Assembly (NCBI RefSeq): GCF_020509005.1
Contig: NC_063012.1
Location: 1,054,001 to 1,118,000 of the forward strand
From: Fulvia fulva
Taxonomy: Eukaryota; Ascomycota; Dothideomycetes; Mycosphaerellales; Mycosphaerellaceae
Reading direction: 5' to 3'
Length of the DNA: 64,000 nt
In this document: in pieces, positions 21,522 to 31,775 of the stretch
How positions within the stretch are numbered: the first letter of the stretch is position 1
Layout: the number at the start of each line of letters is the position of its first letter
Translations under genes and position numbers: made by a program
Notes under the pieces: model-generated
What the model was told of the DNA's origin: nothing
The model's input: only the letters and a program-made list of their open reading frames with translations
Database searches by the model: none

Positions 21522-23694
21522 ATGCCGTTTCCCTTCACCAAGAAGAGGTCTTCCAACAACCCCATCTCACCCGCGGAACACCCACCACCACTCCCGCCCA
21601 GTACCCCGCCGCCATACCACTACCACGACTCCCGGAGTTCATCGCCGGAGAAGAGTGACGCTGCGGCCAAGGAGAAGAAGAAGTCGGCAAAGTACCGCGA
21701 GAAGGATAACAAGCAGCTTCGGCCCAAGACGCAGCAGCGATTCTCCTGGTCCACTGCGTCACGCCGATCCTCCAGTTTCGACCACGACGAGCACCCGCTG
21801 AATCTTCCGCCAGACGAGTTGCGCCGCTTGAGCCAACTCTCGCACAGCCGCAGTATGGCTAGCAGGGCGGAGTCGTATGAGGGTGGAGTGCCCGTTGCCG
21901 AAGACCCAATGGAGGAGACTACACCAGCGCCAGAGACGCCGGGCTCTTTCCCACAGACAAATGGCACGGGCAGTGCTGCTATCAACGGTGTCAATGGCGA
22001 CCACGGCGAGCAGCAGCAGCAGCAAGGTGACCAGCGGCCAACACCTCCACCCCACCGGACGCCCAAGAGCCCTTCACCACAGCTGGAGATACGGGAAGCG
22101 GACGCCGAGGCCTTCAAGGCTGCGGGCAACAAGCTCTACAAGGCGGGGCAGTATGGCAGTGCCATTGACGAGTATACCAAGGGTGGGTACTATACAGACG
22201 TTGAGTGGTGTGGCACACAGAACTAATGTGACTCTCTCCCAGCTATCGAAGCGAACCCAACATCGCCGACCTACCTGTCCAACCGAGCAGCAGCATACAT
22301 GGCCGCCAACATGTTCGTACAGGCATTGGAAGACTGCAAGCTGGCAGACGAGCTGGAGCCCAACAACCCCAAAGTGCTGCACCGAATGGCAAAAATTTAC
22401 ACTTCGTTAGGACGACCGCAAGAAGCATTGGAAGTCTACGATCGGATACAGCCACCAGCGACAGCAAAGGACAAGGCACCGGCACAGGTCATGCATCAAC
22501 ATTTATCACAGGCTCAGGAGAGCTTAGAGGGCGGCACAAGCGGGTCCATGGTGCTCTTTGCGTTGGATCAGGCCGAGAAGGGACTGGGATCGAGCGTGCA
22601 GCCACCTAGGAAGTGGAGACTGATGCGTGGTGAGGCTTACCTCAAGATGGGAACAATCAACAGCTTGGGAGATGCACAGAACGTGGCTATGTCGCTACTC
22701 CGATCGAACAACGCAGACCCTGAGGCACTGGTACTGAGAGGGAGAGCACTTTACGCACAAGGCGAGAATGACAAGGCACTGCAGCACTTCCGACAAGCGA
22801 TCTCGTGTGATCCAGACTACAAAGACGCTGTAAAATACCTCCGAATGGTACAAAAGCTCGACAAGATGAAGGAAGAAGGTAACACCCACTTCAAATCAGG
22901 CCGCTACCAACGCGCCATCGACGTCTACAACACCGCCCTCGAAGTCGACCCCAACAACAAAGGCACCAACTCCAAAATCCTCAACAACCGCGCCATGTGC
23001 TGGACCCGCCTGAAGCAATACCAAAAGGCCATCGAAGATTGCGACCGCGCCGTCCAGCTCGACCCAACCTACACCAAAGCCCGCAAGACCCGCGCCAAAG
23101 CGTTGGGAGAGAGCGGCGACTGGGAAGAAGCCGTCCGCGCATACAAGAAGATTGCAGAGGATCAACCCGAAGAACCAGGCATCGCGAAGGAGGTCCGAAA
23201 CGCCGAACTCGAGCTGAAGAAGAGCAAACGCAAGGACTATTATAAGATTCTAGGTCTGGAGAAGGACTGCAGCGAGACGGAGGTGAAGAAGGCGTATAGG
23301 AAGTTGGCAGTGGTGCATCATCCTGATAAGAACCCTGGCGATGCCGAGGCGGAGCATCGGTTCAAGGAGATTCAGGAGGCGCACGAGACGTTGATTGATC
23401 CGCAGAAGAGGGAGAGGTATGATTCAGGAGTGGATTTGATGGAACCTGGTGAGGGTTTCGGTGGGGGAGGTTTCCCTGGGGGAGGTATGGGTGGCATGGG
23501 TGGAGGGATGGGAGGGATTGATCCGGAGATGTTGTTCAATATGGTGAGTGGAGTTCTGAAACCACGTGGGGATAGTGATGCTAACGACTTTACAGATGAA
23601 TGGTGGTGGCGGCGGCGGTGGATTCCGCTTCGCACAAGGAGGCGGAGGTGGTGGATTTGGTGGTCAGCGAGGTGGTTTCAGTCCTTTCGGATAG
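21522..23694 (+). CDS. TPR and J-domain co-chaperone (DNAJC7/Tpr2-like)
   Basis: Model: exons 21522-22182, 22243-23543, 23596-23694; introns of 60 bp (GTGGGT...AACTAATG...CCCAG) and 52 bp (GTGAGT...GATGCTAAC...TACAG); 686 residues. Residues 1-190 are low complexity with a poly-Gln run. TPR motifs begin at [17 protein letters not shown] (about 195) and continue to about 520, e.g. [22 protein letters not shown]. The J-domain (about 555-620) has the HPD motif in [11 protein letters not shown]. The spliced last exon gives a Gly/Phe-rich tail ending GGFSPFG, whereas reading through the last intron gives an implausible Trp/Arg tail. DNAJC7-type proteins bridge Hsp70 and Hsp90; cytosolic. C-rich wobble positions (22880-23150) switch to G-rich ones after 23240. 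Confidence 0.9.
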
Positions 23695-24074
23695 AATCCA
23701 TTCGCTGACCGCACGGGGCCATCGGGACGAGGTTGAAGATCGAGTCCACTCGATTCGAGACGAAGATGTACTGCTCGCAGTACTGTACAGAAGGAAGCGA
23801 ATTGCTGGGCTAGCGTTTTCGAAAGCATCACTTGCATGATACAGATAGACTGCATGATTGCTTTGAAGGAAGGACGAAGGATGCATGCATGCATTACGGC
23901 GAGGAAGTGTTATGAAAACTTTGGATAGCACCATACGATGTACCCATACCCTTCGGCTCGTTGATAGCATGTATCTTCTCAACCAATAATGATTCGGTCG
24001 TACCAGGATCTGCTCTATATCTGTACACGCTGACAGCATCCGCATACGACTCGATCCAGACCTCTACCCAATCC
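23695..24074. other. Convergent intergenic region
   Basis: 380 bp between the stops of the convergent co-chaperone and Ohr genes; 3' UTR sequence of both. Contains ATGCATGCATGC-like repeats near 23882-23892; nothing else recognised. Confidence 0.4.
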
Positions 24075-24587
24075 TTACTCAACAGCCACCTCAATGTTGG
24101 TAGTAACATTGCCCTCAGTAGCCCTTGAGTACGGGCACACAGTCTTCGTCTTCTCCACCAACTTCTTCAGATCCTCCAACTTAATGTCCTTGCCCGTAAT
24201 CTTCATATCCACACGAATACCCAGATCCAGCTTCTTCAAGTCGCCAATGAGGTGCACGTCAGTCTCGATAGTGCTTTCGGGGTTCTTGAGGCCGAGAGAT
24301 GGTGCTGTGGCACCCATGGCGCCTTGGAAGCAAGCACCGTAGCCTGCTGCAAAGAGCTCCTCGGGATTGGTCTTCTTGCCGTCGCCGCCGAGGTTGGTGG
24401 GCATGCCTAGGTCGAAGTCGAAGTGAGGGGATGTGGCGTGGCCTTGACGACCGCCGGTTACGGTTGCTTGGGCGGTGGTGAGAGGTGCGTCGGAGCTCCA
24501 GTTAAGGAAGCGCTTGGTTGGTGGGGTGAGAGTGGTGAGACGTGGGGCGCTGCGGAGGAGCGGGCGGAGGGTGCGGATTGATGCCAT
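24075..24587 (-). CDS. Organic hydroperoxide resistance protein (Ohr/OsmC family)
   Basis: 170 residues from the ATG at 24587 (an upstream in-frame ATG at 24734 adds 49 residues with no conserved character). The N-terminus MASIRTLRPLLRSAPRLTTL is Arg-rich, without acidic residues, and looks like a mitochondrial presequence. The core has the two reactive cysteines of the family: Cys86 in NPEELFAAGYGACFQGA (peroxidatic) and Cys151 in VCPYSRA (resolving). Ohr reduces organic and fatty-acid hydroperoxides through a dithiol cycle, in bacteria with lipoamide as reductant. Full length for the family. It sits alone beside a repeat-rich non-coding block. Confidence 0.9.
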   Translation of the reverse strand: MASIRTLRPLLRSAPRLTTLTPPTKRFLNWSSDAPLTTAQATVTGGRQGHATSPHFDFDLGMPTNLGGDGKKTNPEELFAAGYGACFQGAMGATAPSLGLKNPESTIETDVHLIGDLKKLDLGIRVDMKITGKDIKLEDLKKLVEKTKTVCPYSRATEGNVTTNIEVAVE

Positions 24588-25017
24588 TGTGGTGATAGTG
24601 ATGTGGTGAATGCTGAAGAGCTTGTGGTAGTTGGTGAGGGTGTTATTTGTTGTGTTTAAGGAGAAATAGAGTGAGCTCGAGGTTGGTGTGCCTGAGAGCT
24701 CTTCACAAGCCGGGGTGTGACGTCGGTGCGGCATTGAGTTTGACCATTGACCTCTCTTGTGACCGACTCGTGACGAGGGTCTTCACCCATATTGTCATCA
24801 CAAATCTGTTCACATCAGTCGCGCAGCGCGCTCGCTTCCAGCATTGCAGGGTGAGCGACTAATTTATGGGAGATATACCTCGATGTCGATGTCGATGAAT
24901 TGGCCAAGGCGACGCGGCGGCTCGACAGCAGCTCGCAGAGATCGGAGCAGGGGATGTTAGGGACGACTTACCAGGTTGTTTGCGGCATTGAATACCACAC
25001 AGATTATGCTGTTTGAA

Positions 25018-25173
25018 ATTTGGGGGATAGACGCGACACCGATGAGGCACCAGCGTCATATTGTTGGAGGTTGGAGGATAGACGCCACACCGATGTGGCA
25101 CCAGCGTCGAGTATTGTTGGACTTTGGCGATAGAAGCGTTGCCCAAACGGCAACAGCTTCGAGTGTTGTTGGA
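25018..25173. repeat. Three tandem ~52-bp units, each with a hairpin
   Basis: Units are aligned on GATAG at 25026, 25077 and 25129 (periods 51 and 52 bp) and end in ATTGTTGGA/GTTGTTGGA. Each has an outer stem: GACGC/GCGTC in units 1 and 2, GAAGC/GCTTC in unit 3. Unit 2 adds an inner stem GCCACA/TGTGGC; unit 3 has GTTGCC/GGCAAC instead. The stems differ in sequence but remain paired; the inner stem of unit 1 is broken. Confidence 0.72.
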
Positions 25174-25507
25174 GACAGGACCGATGGCAAGACTGCACCC
25201 CACAGATTCCATCTTGGCTGACTGAGGCCACCGAAGGTGGCGGAACCGCTGGCAAGAATCTGCGCATGTATGACCAGAAGAGCCGTACGCGCAAGCTCAT
25301 TCATGGGTAGCTCCACGTTGTCGAGATGTTGGGTAAATTGATTCCACGCGGGGATGGATCATGAAAAGTTAGCTTGTGTTGAGAATAAACCAGAGCTGAA
25401 TCTTAGTATTGATATATAGTGGCAGGGACGTGGTCCCTACCACACAAACCCGAAGGTGAAGTGGCGGCTGTAAACTTGCAGGAGCCTGTCACTTTTTGTT
25501 TGGCCAG

Positions 25508-25993
25508 GAGCTGGAGCGAGGTTGAAGATGCATCTCGCGTCTCGGAATGATCTTGATGATGTGAAACGCCCGCTGATGGCACGGGTGGTGGGAGAGGTGC
25601 CTCTTCAGGCCCTTGAAGACGAGCTGGAGCAATGGAGGTGTGATTGGCATAGTGTCTCGTCATTGACGTTGGCGTTTTAGGTGGAGGTCCTTCGTAGGAG
25701 CCTCGGGAGTCGAGCTGGAGCAAGATGCGCCTTGCGTCTCGATGGTAGACGGGATCTGAGAGGCTGGAGTAGTGCCAAGCACATTGGTGCTATACCTCAG
25801 TCTTGAAGGGTGGTGGAAGAACGCGCACGTAAGTGGCTGAAGGAAGAGGCAACGTACGCGAGGGTACGGCCAAGTGTTTGGAGAAGCTTGCACGAGCGTG
25901 GTGTGCCTTCTGGTTGCCGAAGGAGGCGACAGTCATGGACAAACCTCCGGTTGTGAGCTGGAGCGACGCGAGTGGCGAAGTCGACGCGTCTCG
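25508..25993. repeat. Dispersed GAGCTGGA...GTCTCG hairpin units (four copies)
   Basis: Copies start with GAGCTGGA at 25508, 25621, 25712 and 25955 and contain GTCTCG 26-33 bp downstream. Between them lie complementary arms of different sequence: GCGAG/CTCGC (25516-20, 25534-38), GCAAG/CTTGC (25720-24, 25731-35), GACGCG/CGCGTC (25965-70, 25985-90), and CAATG/CATTG in the second copy (25630-34, 25661-65), where GTCTCG lies inside the loop. Confidence 0.65.
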
Positions 25994-26210
25994 ATGTTGT
26001 CAGAGTTGAAGTGGTAGAAGTCGGTTACCTTGCGGGCCCCCAGAGTGGTGAGCTGGCACAGCGATGAAACCTGCGGCTCGCGCTTGTCGGAAGATGGTGA
26101 ACTGCGCCTTACAGACGGCATGGGGAAGGAAGCTGCTTCAGGAACGCAGCTGCTGACCAAATGGTGGACTGTAGCATATCCAGCCCTGGCCACTGAACAT
26201 ACGAGATGTG

Positions 26211-26555
26211 CCCCTCGAATGCGAATGGCAGGCGACATGCGAGGGGTCGACTGTCTTGGTCAACAGCTCTGTGAGCTGCTTGCTGTTGTATTTTGATAGG
26301 CAGACGTCCGAAGGTCGGCCACCGGAAACGAAGAGTAACCGGGGTAGTATGCGTCTCGTAGAGACGACATTGGAGAAGGAGCTGCACCGGCCGCTGATGA
26401 AAGACAAAGCATGGCCACGACACCCCAGCCCTAGCCTCTGAGAATTGTGTCTACTGCACACGCGAATGGCAGGCGACATGTGAAGCAAAGAAACCCAAGC
26501 CCTAACCGCCAGAGGTAACGCTTCCACACGCGAATGGTAGGCGACGTGTGGAGGC
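26211..26555. repeat. Three hairpins with an invariant 14-nt loop
   Basis: The loop CGAATGGCAGGCGA occurs at 26222-26235 and 26463-26476, and with one change (C to T) at 26531-26544. Flanking arms are unrelated between copies 1 and 3 yet complementary: CCCCTCG-A-ATG with CAT-G-CGAGGGG (10 of 11 pairs) and GCTTCCACACG with CGTGTGGAGGC (11 pairs, one G-T). Copy 2 is partly decayed (CACACG against CATGTG). Each copy is associated on one side with a GGYYAGGGCTKGG-like word on the minus strand. Confidence 0.72.
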
Positions 26556-27209
26556 CGATCAGTGGTGTCTTCGTCAACAGTTGCGGGAGCCGCTTGATTG
26601 GGATGGTGTCCACGCAAGGTGGTGTGTTGAGAAGCTGTAGCCCCTTAAGGAGGCTTGCATAAGACGGACGGATACCACCCGCCTCGGTGATGTGAGCATG
26701 AGCCGTACGTGCACGGCGTCTCACTGTAGTCAATCAATCTGAGAGGTTACGTTAGTATGTGTGTCTTGCGTGTTGCAAGATCTCTGGTAGCTGCTGTCGG
26801 GTGCTGATCGCTGGTGGTGTTGTTGGTTGGTGGTGGTTGTGTTGTTGCGAAAAAAGTAAGTGAGCTTCGTGAAAGAAGAATCATTCCTTATGTGCGTTTT
26901 CACACGGAAGGTGCGGGAAGCGCCGTTGGCATGTGAAGATCATGCAGGCTCACAAAGAGATGACAGCTCATACACGACACTATGGAAGCGCAGACTCCGC
27001 GATCTAGTGCAGCCTATGGACAAGCATGCCGCATCTCAAATATTGAGGCTTCACCGCACTATCTTCCTCAGCAGTCCATGAGCTCGAGCTGAATACAAAC
27101 CAAGAAACCACAATCCTCTACACCACCAAAGACACCAGACCCATGCAAGACCTCACCATACCCATTGCCCTCGTTTCTTCTGCCCATACTTGTCATTTTG
27201 ACCCCACTC

Positions 27210-27590
27210 TCAGGCCTGAGCAGTATACATAATCCCACGTCCCTCCCCCTTCAACCCCATACACCCCCTATACTCCGTGCTAAAATACTGCGTATCATTT
27301 CCTACCACACACTCCCCCGTCGCAAACACTGTCAAAAGTCCATGAATCGGTGGCGCATACACCTCCATAGATGCGAAGCCGGAGGGTACGGGATAGCAGG
27401 TTCCATTGACGAGGCTGGTGGGCGTGCTGCTGGTGAGGGTTGAGCAGTGTGCATCTGTTGAGAGCGAGATGCCGAGCGGCTGGGGCGCAGGTGGTGATGA
27501 GTATGATGGTGGTGCTTGTGCTGTCGGAGCGGCTAGGGTGAGGGAGGTCAGTGTGGCGAGAAGGATTGTGGTGGTGGTGAGGGAGAACAT
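27210..27590 (-). CDS. Small secreted cysteine-containing protein (effector-like candidate)
   Basis: 126 residues, single exon. Residues 1-20 form a clear signal peptide (MFSLTTTTILLATLTSLTLA, cleavage probably in AAPTA). The mature part is about 105 residues with a Pro/Ser-rich linker (26-38) and exactly four cysteines (49, 65, 94, 110), enough for two disulfides, and potential N-glycosylation sites NGT and NDT. It ends RGIMYTAQA without a GPI or membrane signal. No family is recognised. Size, secretion and even Cys number are what effector searches look for, but a cell-surface or unknown extracellular function is equally possible. It lies next to the hairpin-rich block. Confidence 0.65.
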   Translation of the reverse strand: MFSLTTTTILLATLTSLTLAAPTAQAPPSYSSPPAPQPLGISLSTDAHCSTLTSSTPTSLVNGTCYPVPSGFASMEVYAPPIHGLLTVFATGECVVGNDTQYFSTEYRGCMGLKGEGRGIMYTAQA

Positions 27591-28237
27591 GTTGTGCTTT
27601 CTTGTGTAGGTTTGTGATGTTGCCGGTCTGGTGATAATTAAGTGCGGATGGTAGTTGATAGTCGATTGTGTGAGCGTTTGTGTTTCGATCGTTCAGTGTT
27701 TGCTTGAACTGTGGCCACTCACGATGAAATGTATCTAGATGCCCTTATATACTCAAGAACTACCTGCATCGGACAAAGGAGAATAAACTTTCTGCCGAGT
27801 AGCTCACCATCGTCACATATAGTTCAGATTCGTGGTACTATTCTCGAGTCACAAGTGTCGTCACACCGGTACACTGTAGCATCGCATGTCCAGCAGAACT
27901 TGTTGTTTGTACGACAATCTTGAAAGGATCAAAGGGATCTACTGACGCTACCATGTCTTGGCGCGGTTCGTGGTTGAGCTTGACGGAGGTTGGACCTATA
28001 GGAGTGCGGCTGAGGTCAGCCTTGCAGATCACGAATCGCTTTACATGACTGACAATCGCCGTGCTCCTGCAACACGTGAGGTGAAACGTCTTGGTGGTCA
28101 TGATTTGCTGCCATTGGTTCTACGCTGAGCGTTTCCTCCAGGCTGTTGAGTTTCGGAAGTGCGCGATGCAGCTAATACTCCACTATTCCATGCCTTACGT
28201 TCCGTTCATCTTAGCGTGAGTTGTAGGTCCTCGTAGC
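27591..28237. other. Intergenic region
   Basis: About 650 bp between the minus-strand secreted protein (its promoter side) and the 3' end of lysyl-tRNA synthetase. No coding signal or named element seen. Confidence 0.4.
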
Positions 28238-30246
28238 CTACTTGTGAGTGACACCCTCCACTGGGATGGGTTCCACGCCAGCTACCTCCGCAGCCTTTGG
28301 CTGGTGCGGCTTGTTGACCTCATCCTTCATGAATGGGAAAGGAAGCACTTCCTTGATGCTGTAGTTGTCGGTCAAGAACATGCACATACGATCGATGCCC
28401 ATACCCCAGCCACCGGTAGGTGGAAGACCGAATTCCATCGAGCGAAGGAAGCCCTCATCAATATCTGGCACTTCGTCGTCGCCCTGTGCCTTCTGGCGTG
28501 CCTGCTCTTCGAAACGGAGACGCTGGTCGAAGGGATCGTTCAGCTCGGTATATGCGTTGATGATCTCCTTCTTGCAGACGAAAGCTTCGAAACGCTCGCA
28601 AAGACCGCTCTGCGATCGGTGGTACTTGGCGAGAGGGCTCATGAGTTGTGGGTGTCCGGTGATGAAAGTTGGGTTGATGCACTTCTCCTCGATGAACTCG
28701 CCGACAAGCTTGTCTATCATGCGAGCGTTGGTGAGAGGAGGCGTACATGTGATACCAGTCTTCTTCAGCATGCGCTGTAGGAATTGGTTGCTCTCATCTG
28801 TGTGAAGCTGGTCGCCAGGTGGGAACTTCTCGCCACAGGCTTCCTCGAGAGCTGGAATCATCTCAACCGACTTCCATGGCTTGGCCCAGTTGACGTCGTA
28901 TACCTCGCCAGTCTGGGTGGTGTACTTGGTCTGAAGGCCGCCAGTGACTTCCTTGACCATGCCCTCGACAAGCTCTTGGGTACGGTCCATGACGTCGTAG
29001 AGATCGGTGAACGCCTCGTAGTACTCGCAAGTTGTAAACTCGGGATTGTGTGTAAGATCGATACCCTCGTTACGGAACTGTCGGCCAAGCTCGAACACTC
29101 TGTGAATGCCACCCACGACCATCTGCTTGAGAGGAAGCTCAGTTGCGATTCGAAGAGCCAGCGTCATGTCCAGATCATTATGGTGTGTGTTGAAAGGCTT
29201 GGCCGTAGCACCACCTGCAGACTTGAGGAGGATCGGGGTCTCGATCTCGAGGAAGCCGTTCTTCCAGAAGTACTCTCGGACGTATCGTGTGATGTCTGAC
29301 CGTGCCTTCATAACCTTGACAGTCCTCTTGTTCATGATCAGGTCCAAGTGTCTGTTGCGGTAGCGCTCCTCTTGGTCCTTGAAGCCGTAGTGCTCTGATG
29401 GGATCTGGTGAAGGCATGGTGCGAGTAGGGTCACTTCTTGTGCAAAGATCGATAGCTCGCCTGGGTTGTCCTCTCTCTTTGGGTTCGTCCGGCCTGGGAA
29501 ACCCTTCACGCCAATGATGTCTCCACGGCGTAGGATATCGTGCTGCTCTGCAAATGGGACGCTCGATGTGCTGTTCTGGTTCTGGGCCATGATCTGAATC
29601 TCTGCGCCATCGACTGCGACTTCGTAGAAACGGAGGTTCTCGCCCGCGGCACGGATGTTGTAGATACGGCAGCCAATGCTGATGGTCTTGTCCTCGACCA
29701 GTTCGCCCTTCTTGAGATGGCCATACTCCTTTTCGAAATTCCGTAGATCGTAGTTGACAGAGAACTTGTGTGGGTAGGGGTTCGGCGAGTTGTTTTCCTT
29801 CATGTGCTTCACGGCCCTGGATCGAAGTTCGAAATATTGCTAGGCAGGATCATAAGTATGAAGACGCAGAGAGTCACTAATCCAGGTACTCACATTAGGG
29901 TTGAGTTGCGACTCATCCCCAGCGTCCGCCTTCTTCTTAGCTGCCGGTGGTGCTTGTCGCGTCGCCGCAGCCTCTGCCTTCTTTGCTTCCTAAGAGTGTG
30001 TCAGCATAACTCTTCAGACTATGCTTGGTATGCCTTCGCTATTTCCGCGCGTATGTCGCGTACCTTCTCTCGCGCCTTCTGCCTCTTCTTGAACTCGGTC
30101 TTGGACACCTTCTCTCCAGTCACTTCGTCCAGAACCAAGTTTGGCTGGGAAGATTCGCCCGTCGCGCCAGTAGTGAGCTCGGAGACCTTGTTGGTAACAT
30201 CGTGAACTGCATCCTTGACCGCATCGGCGGCCTGTTGTGCTGCCAT
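28238..30246 (-). CDS. KRS1: Lysyl-tRNA synthetase, cytosolic (class II)
   Basis: Model on the minus strand: exon 1 30246-30064, intron 74 bp, exon 2 29989-29894, intron 54 bp (GTGAGT...CTAG), exon 3 29839-28238; 626 residues. Residues 1-90 form the Lys-rich eukaryotic N-terminal extension (EFKKRQKAREK...EAKKAEAAA). QYFELRSRAVKH and NPYPHKF lead into the OB-fold anticodon-binding domain; the catalytic core has motif 2 (FRNEGIDLTHNPEFTTCEYY) and motif 3 (GWGMGIDRMCMFLTD). It charges tRNA-Lys with lysine. Cytosolic rather than mitochondrial is inferred from the basic eukaryotic extension and lack of presequence. An ATG inside exon 3 (29812) is not the start because the upstream exons join in frame. 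Confidence 0.95.
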
Positions 30247-30727
30247 GTTTGCTATACACGCGAGAAGTCGGTCAATGGCTGTGGCTGGCGACCATAAATC
30301 TAAATTCTGTGCCTGCAGTCATAGCTTGGGCGAGAGTCATCGAGGGGATTTGGCGGGGCATGAGATGTTAGTCAAATATTGATTCCATCACATCAAATAT
30401 ATATGAGTCTGAGCTCAGTCACTTCATTCACATGCTGAATCACATGGAGTACTTCTACCAGTGTCTGTAGCACGGCAATTGTATGCAAGCATCTCTGCTG
30501 CACTAGCGGACCAGCTATCATTGCTGTCCTCCAGGCCAAGGTTGATGATGCTGCTCACGCAGGTCCTGGCCTCTCTGCCCAAATTGCCCGTAACCGCAGA
30601 GCATGATTTTCTTGCCTATGGAAGTTGAGGCATCATCAATACATCCCTCTTGCAGTATCCACTTTGGTATCGCCCTAACGCCTCGCTAAACAGCATTTCG
30701 ACAAAGCATGGTCCGATCTTCCTGGGA
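30247..30727. other. Intergenic region
   Basis: 480 bp between KRS1 and LUC7 (both minus strand): KRS1 promoter and LUC7 3' UTR. No coding signal seen. Confidence 0.4.
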
Positions 30728-31775
30728 TTACCAGCGCTGACCAAAACCACCACCTACAATCCGAAGTGTTAGCCATATCCAAGAAGCACATGGCAGTGTC
30801 TTAGACCATAGTATGAGCGATGGAGGAAAGCGTCCCAGGCAGCGCATGTCTCGCACACTCCACTATGGCCTAAGCCACTGCTCAATACCTTGTATCATGT
30901 GAGAACTTACCTCTACCTCCTCCAAAGCCGCCACGGCCTCTTCCACCGCCGTAGCCTCCTCCCCGTCCTCCGTAGCCTCCTCCCCCACCCCCACCATAGC
31001 CTCGTCCGCCGTATCCGTCGTCATCTCTGTCGTACGACGACTCATCTCTTCTCGGCGGCGGTCGTCCTTTCAGCTCCTTGCTTAACCTCTCGTGCTCCTT
31101 CCTCATCTGCGCATATCCCAGATGCATCTTGCCGAAGAAGTGGTCTGCCAAACGTCTGTCGTTGTCCAGTCGACTGAGGTAAGCACCACACACATCACAC
31201 ACCTGCAGCTTCTGGTGTCCTGAAGGTCCAGAGGTATCGCTGAGACTCTTAAGCTCACGCTCCCTCTCCTCCTTCTGCACCTTTTTGAGCTTGAGGTTGT
31301 GGAATTCCTGCACAGCCAAGTTGACCGCGCCTTGCTCGCTCAGGATCTCTACTTCAGTGATGCCAGCTTCTATTGTCCTTGACAGATCTTCAATCTGTTT
31401 CAGCAGTGTGTTGGTCTGCCGAATCTCATCTGGTGTCTTTTCTAATCTCCTCTGTGCTGTATCGATTCTGCGGTCGCACTCGTTGACGTATTTGCCAATA
31501 TCACGTTGATAGTCGAACTCGAAACCCCACTCGCGCTTCTTCTCATCTGGTGCTGCCGCGTACTCGTCCTTGAGATTCGGTATGTGACTTTTATCACAGG
31601 GTCCCAGGTCCTGTTTGGTGTTTGTGAAGAGATCGTGTGGGCAGCCGCCGCACAGATAGGAACGACAGACTTTCGGGTCGGTGATGGTGAGGACTGGTGC
31701 TTTGTGAGCAGTTGGGCCAGCGAGAAGTTGGTCGCCCATGAGCTGCTCGAGCAGCTTGCGCTGTTCGGCCGCCAT
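30728..31775 (-). CDS. LUC7: U1 snRNP-associated splicing factor LUC7
   Basis: Model: exon 1 31775-30911, intron 30910-30754 (157 bp, GTAAGT...GGCTAAC...TTGTAG), exon 2 30753-30728; 296 residues ending GGGFGQRW. Reading through the intron instead would end KFSHDTRY; the spliced end continues the RGG style of the tail. Zinc finger 1 (CCCH) has Cys37, Cys45, Cys60 and His64; zinc finger 2 (C2H2) is CDVCGAYLSRLDNDRRLADH followed by FFGKMH (about 192-218). Between them lies a coiled coil (about 95-180). The Arg/Gly-rich tail replaces the RS tail of animal LUC7L. Luc7 stabilises U1 snRNA pairing at 5' splice sites; nuclear. Confidence 0.92.

Larger units (their letters stand above)
24588..27209. 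other. 2.6-kb gene-free, hairpin-rich repetitive block
   Basis: No convincing gene. Minus-strand ORFs (for example 26138-26617, 25403-25723) are short and shift frame, although peptides such as MSPAIR and ETRxASS recur because the DNA recurs. The block holds at least three families of short inverted repeats described separately (25018-25173, 25508-25993, 26211-26555) plus tight hairpins such as AGGGAC/GTCCCT (25424-25438), GCCACC/GGTGGC (25227-25241), CAGCTC/GAGCTG (26264-26278) and CGTCTC/GAGACG (26352-26366). 26760-27200 shows nothing notable. Confidence 0.6.

Noticed and set aside
23544..23708. Trp/Arg-rich C-terminus of the TPR/J-domain protein
   Set aside because: It comes from reading through a consensus intron; splicing gives the usual Gly/Phe-rich tail ending at 23694.
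24075..24734. Longer 219-residue form of the Ohr protein
   Set aside because: The extra 49 residues are Thr/Asn-rich leader-like sequence; starting at 24587 gives a typical Ohr with a presequence-like N-terminus.
26138..26617. Minus-strand ORFs with recurring MSPAIR-type peptides as a repeat protein
   Set aside because: The repeated peptides fall in different frames with stops between them; the DNA-level hairpin repeats explain the recurrence better.
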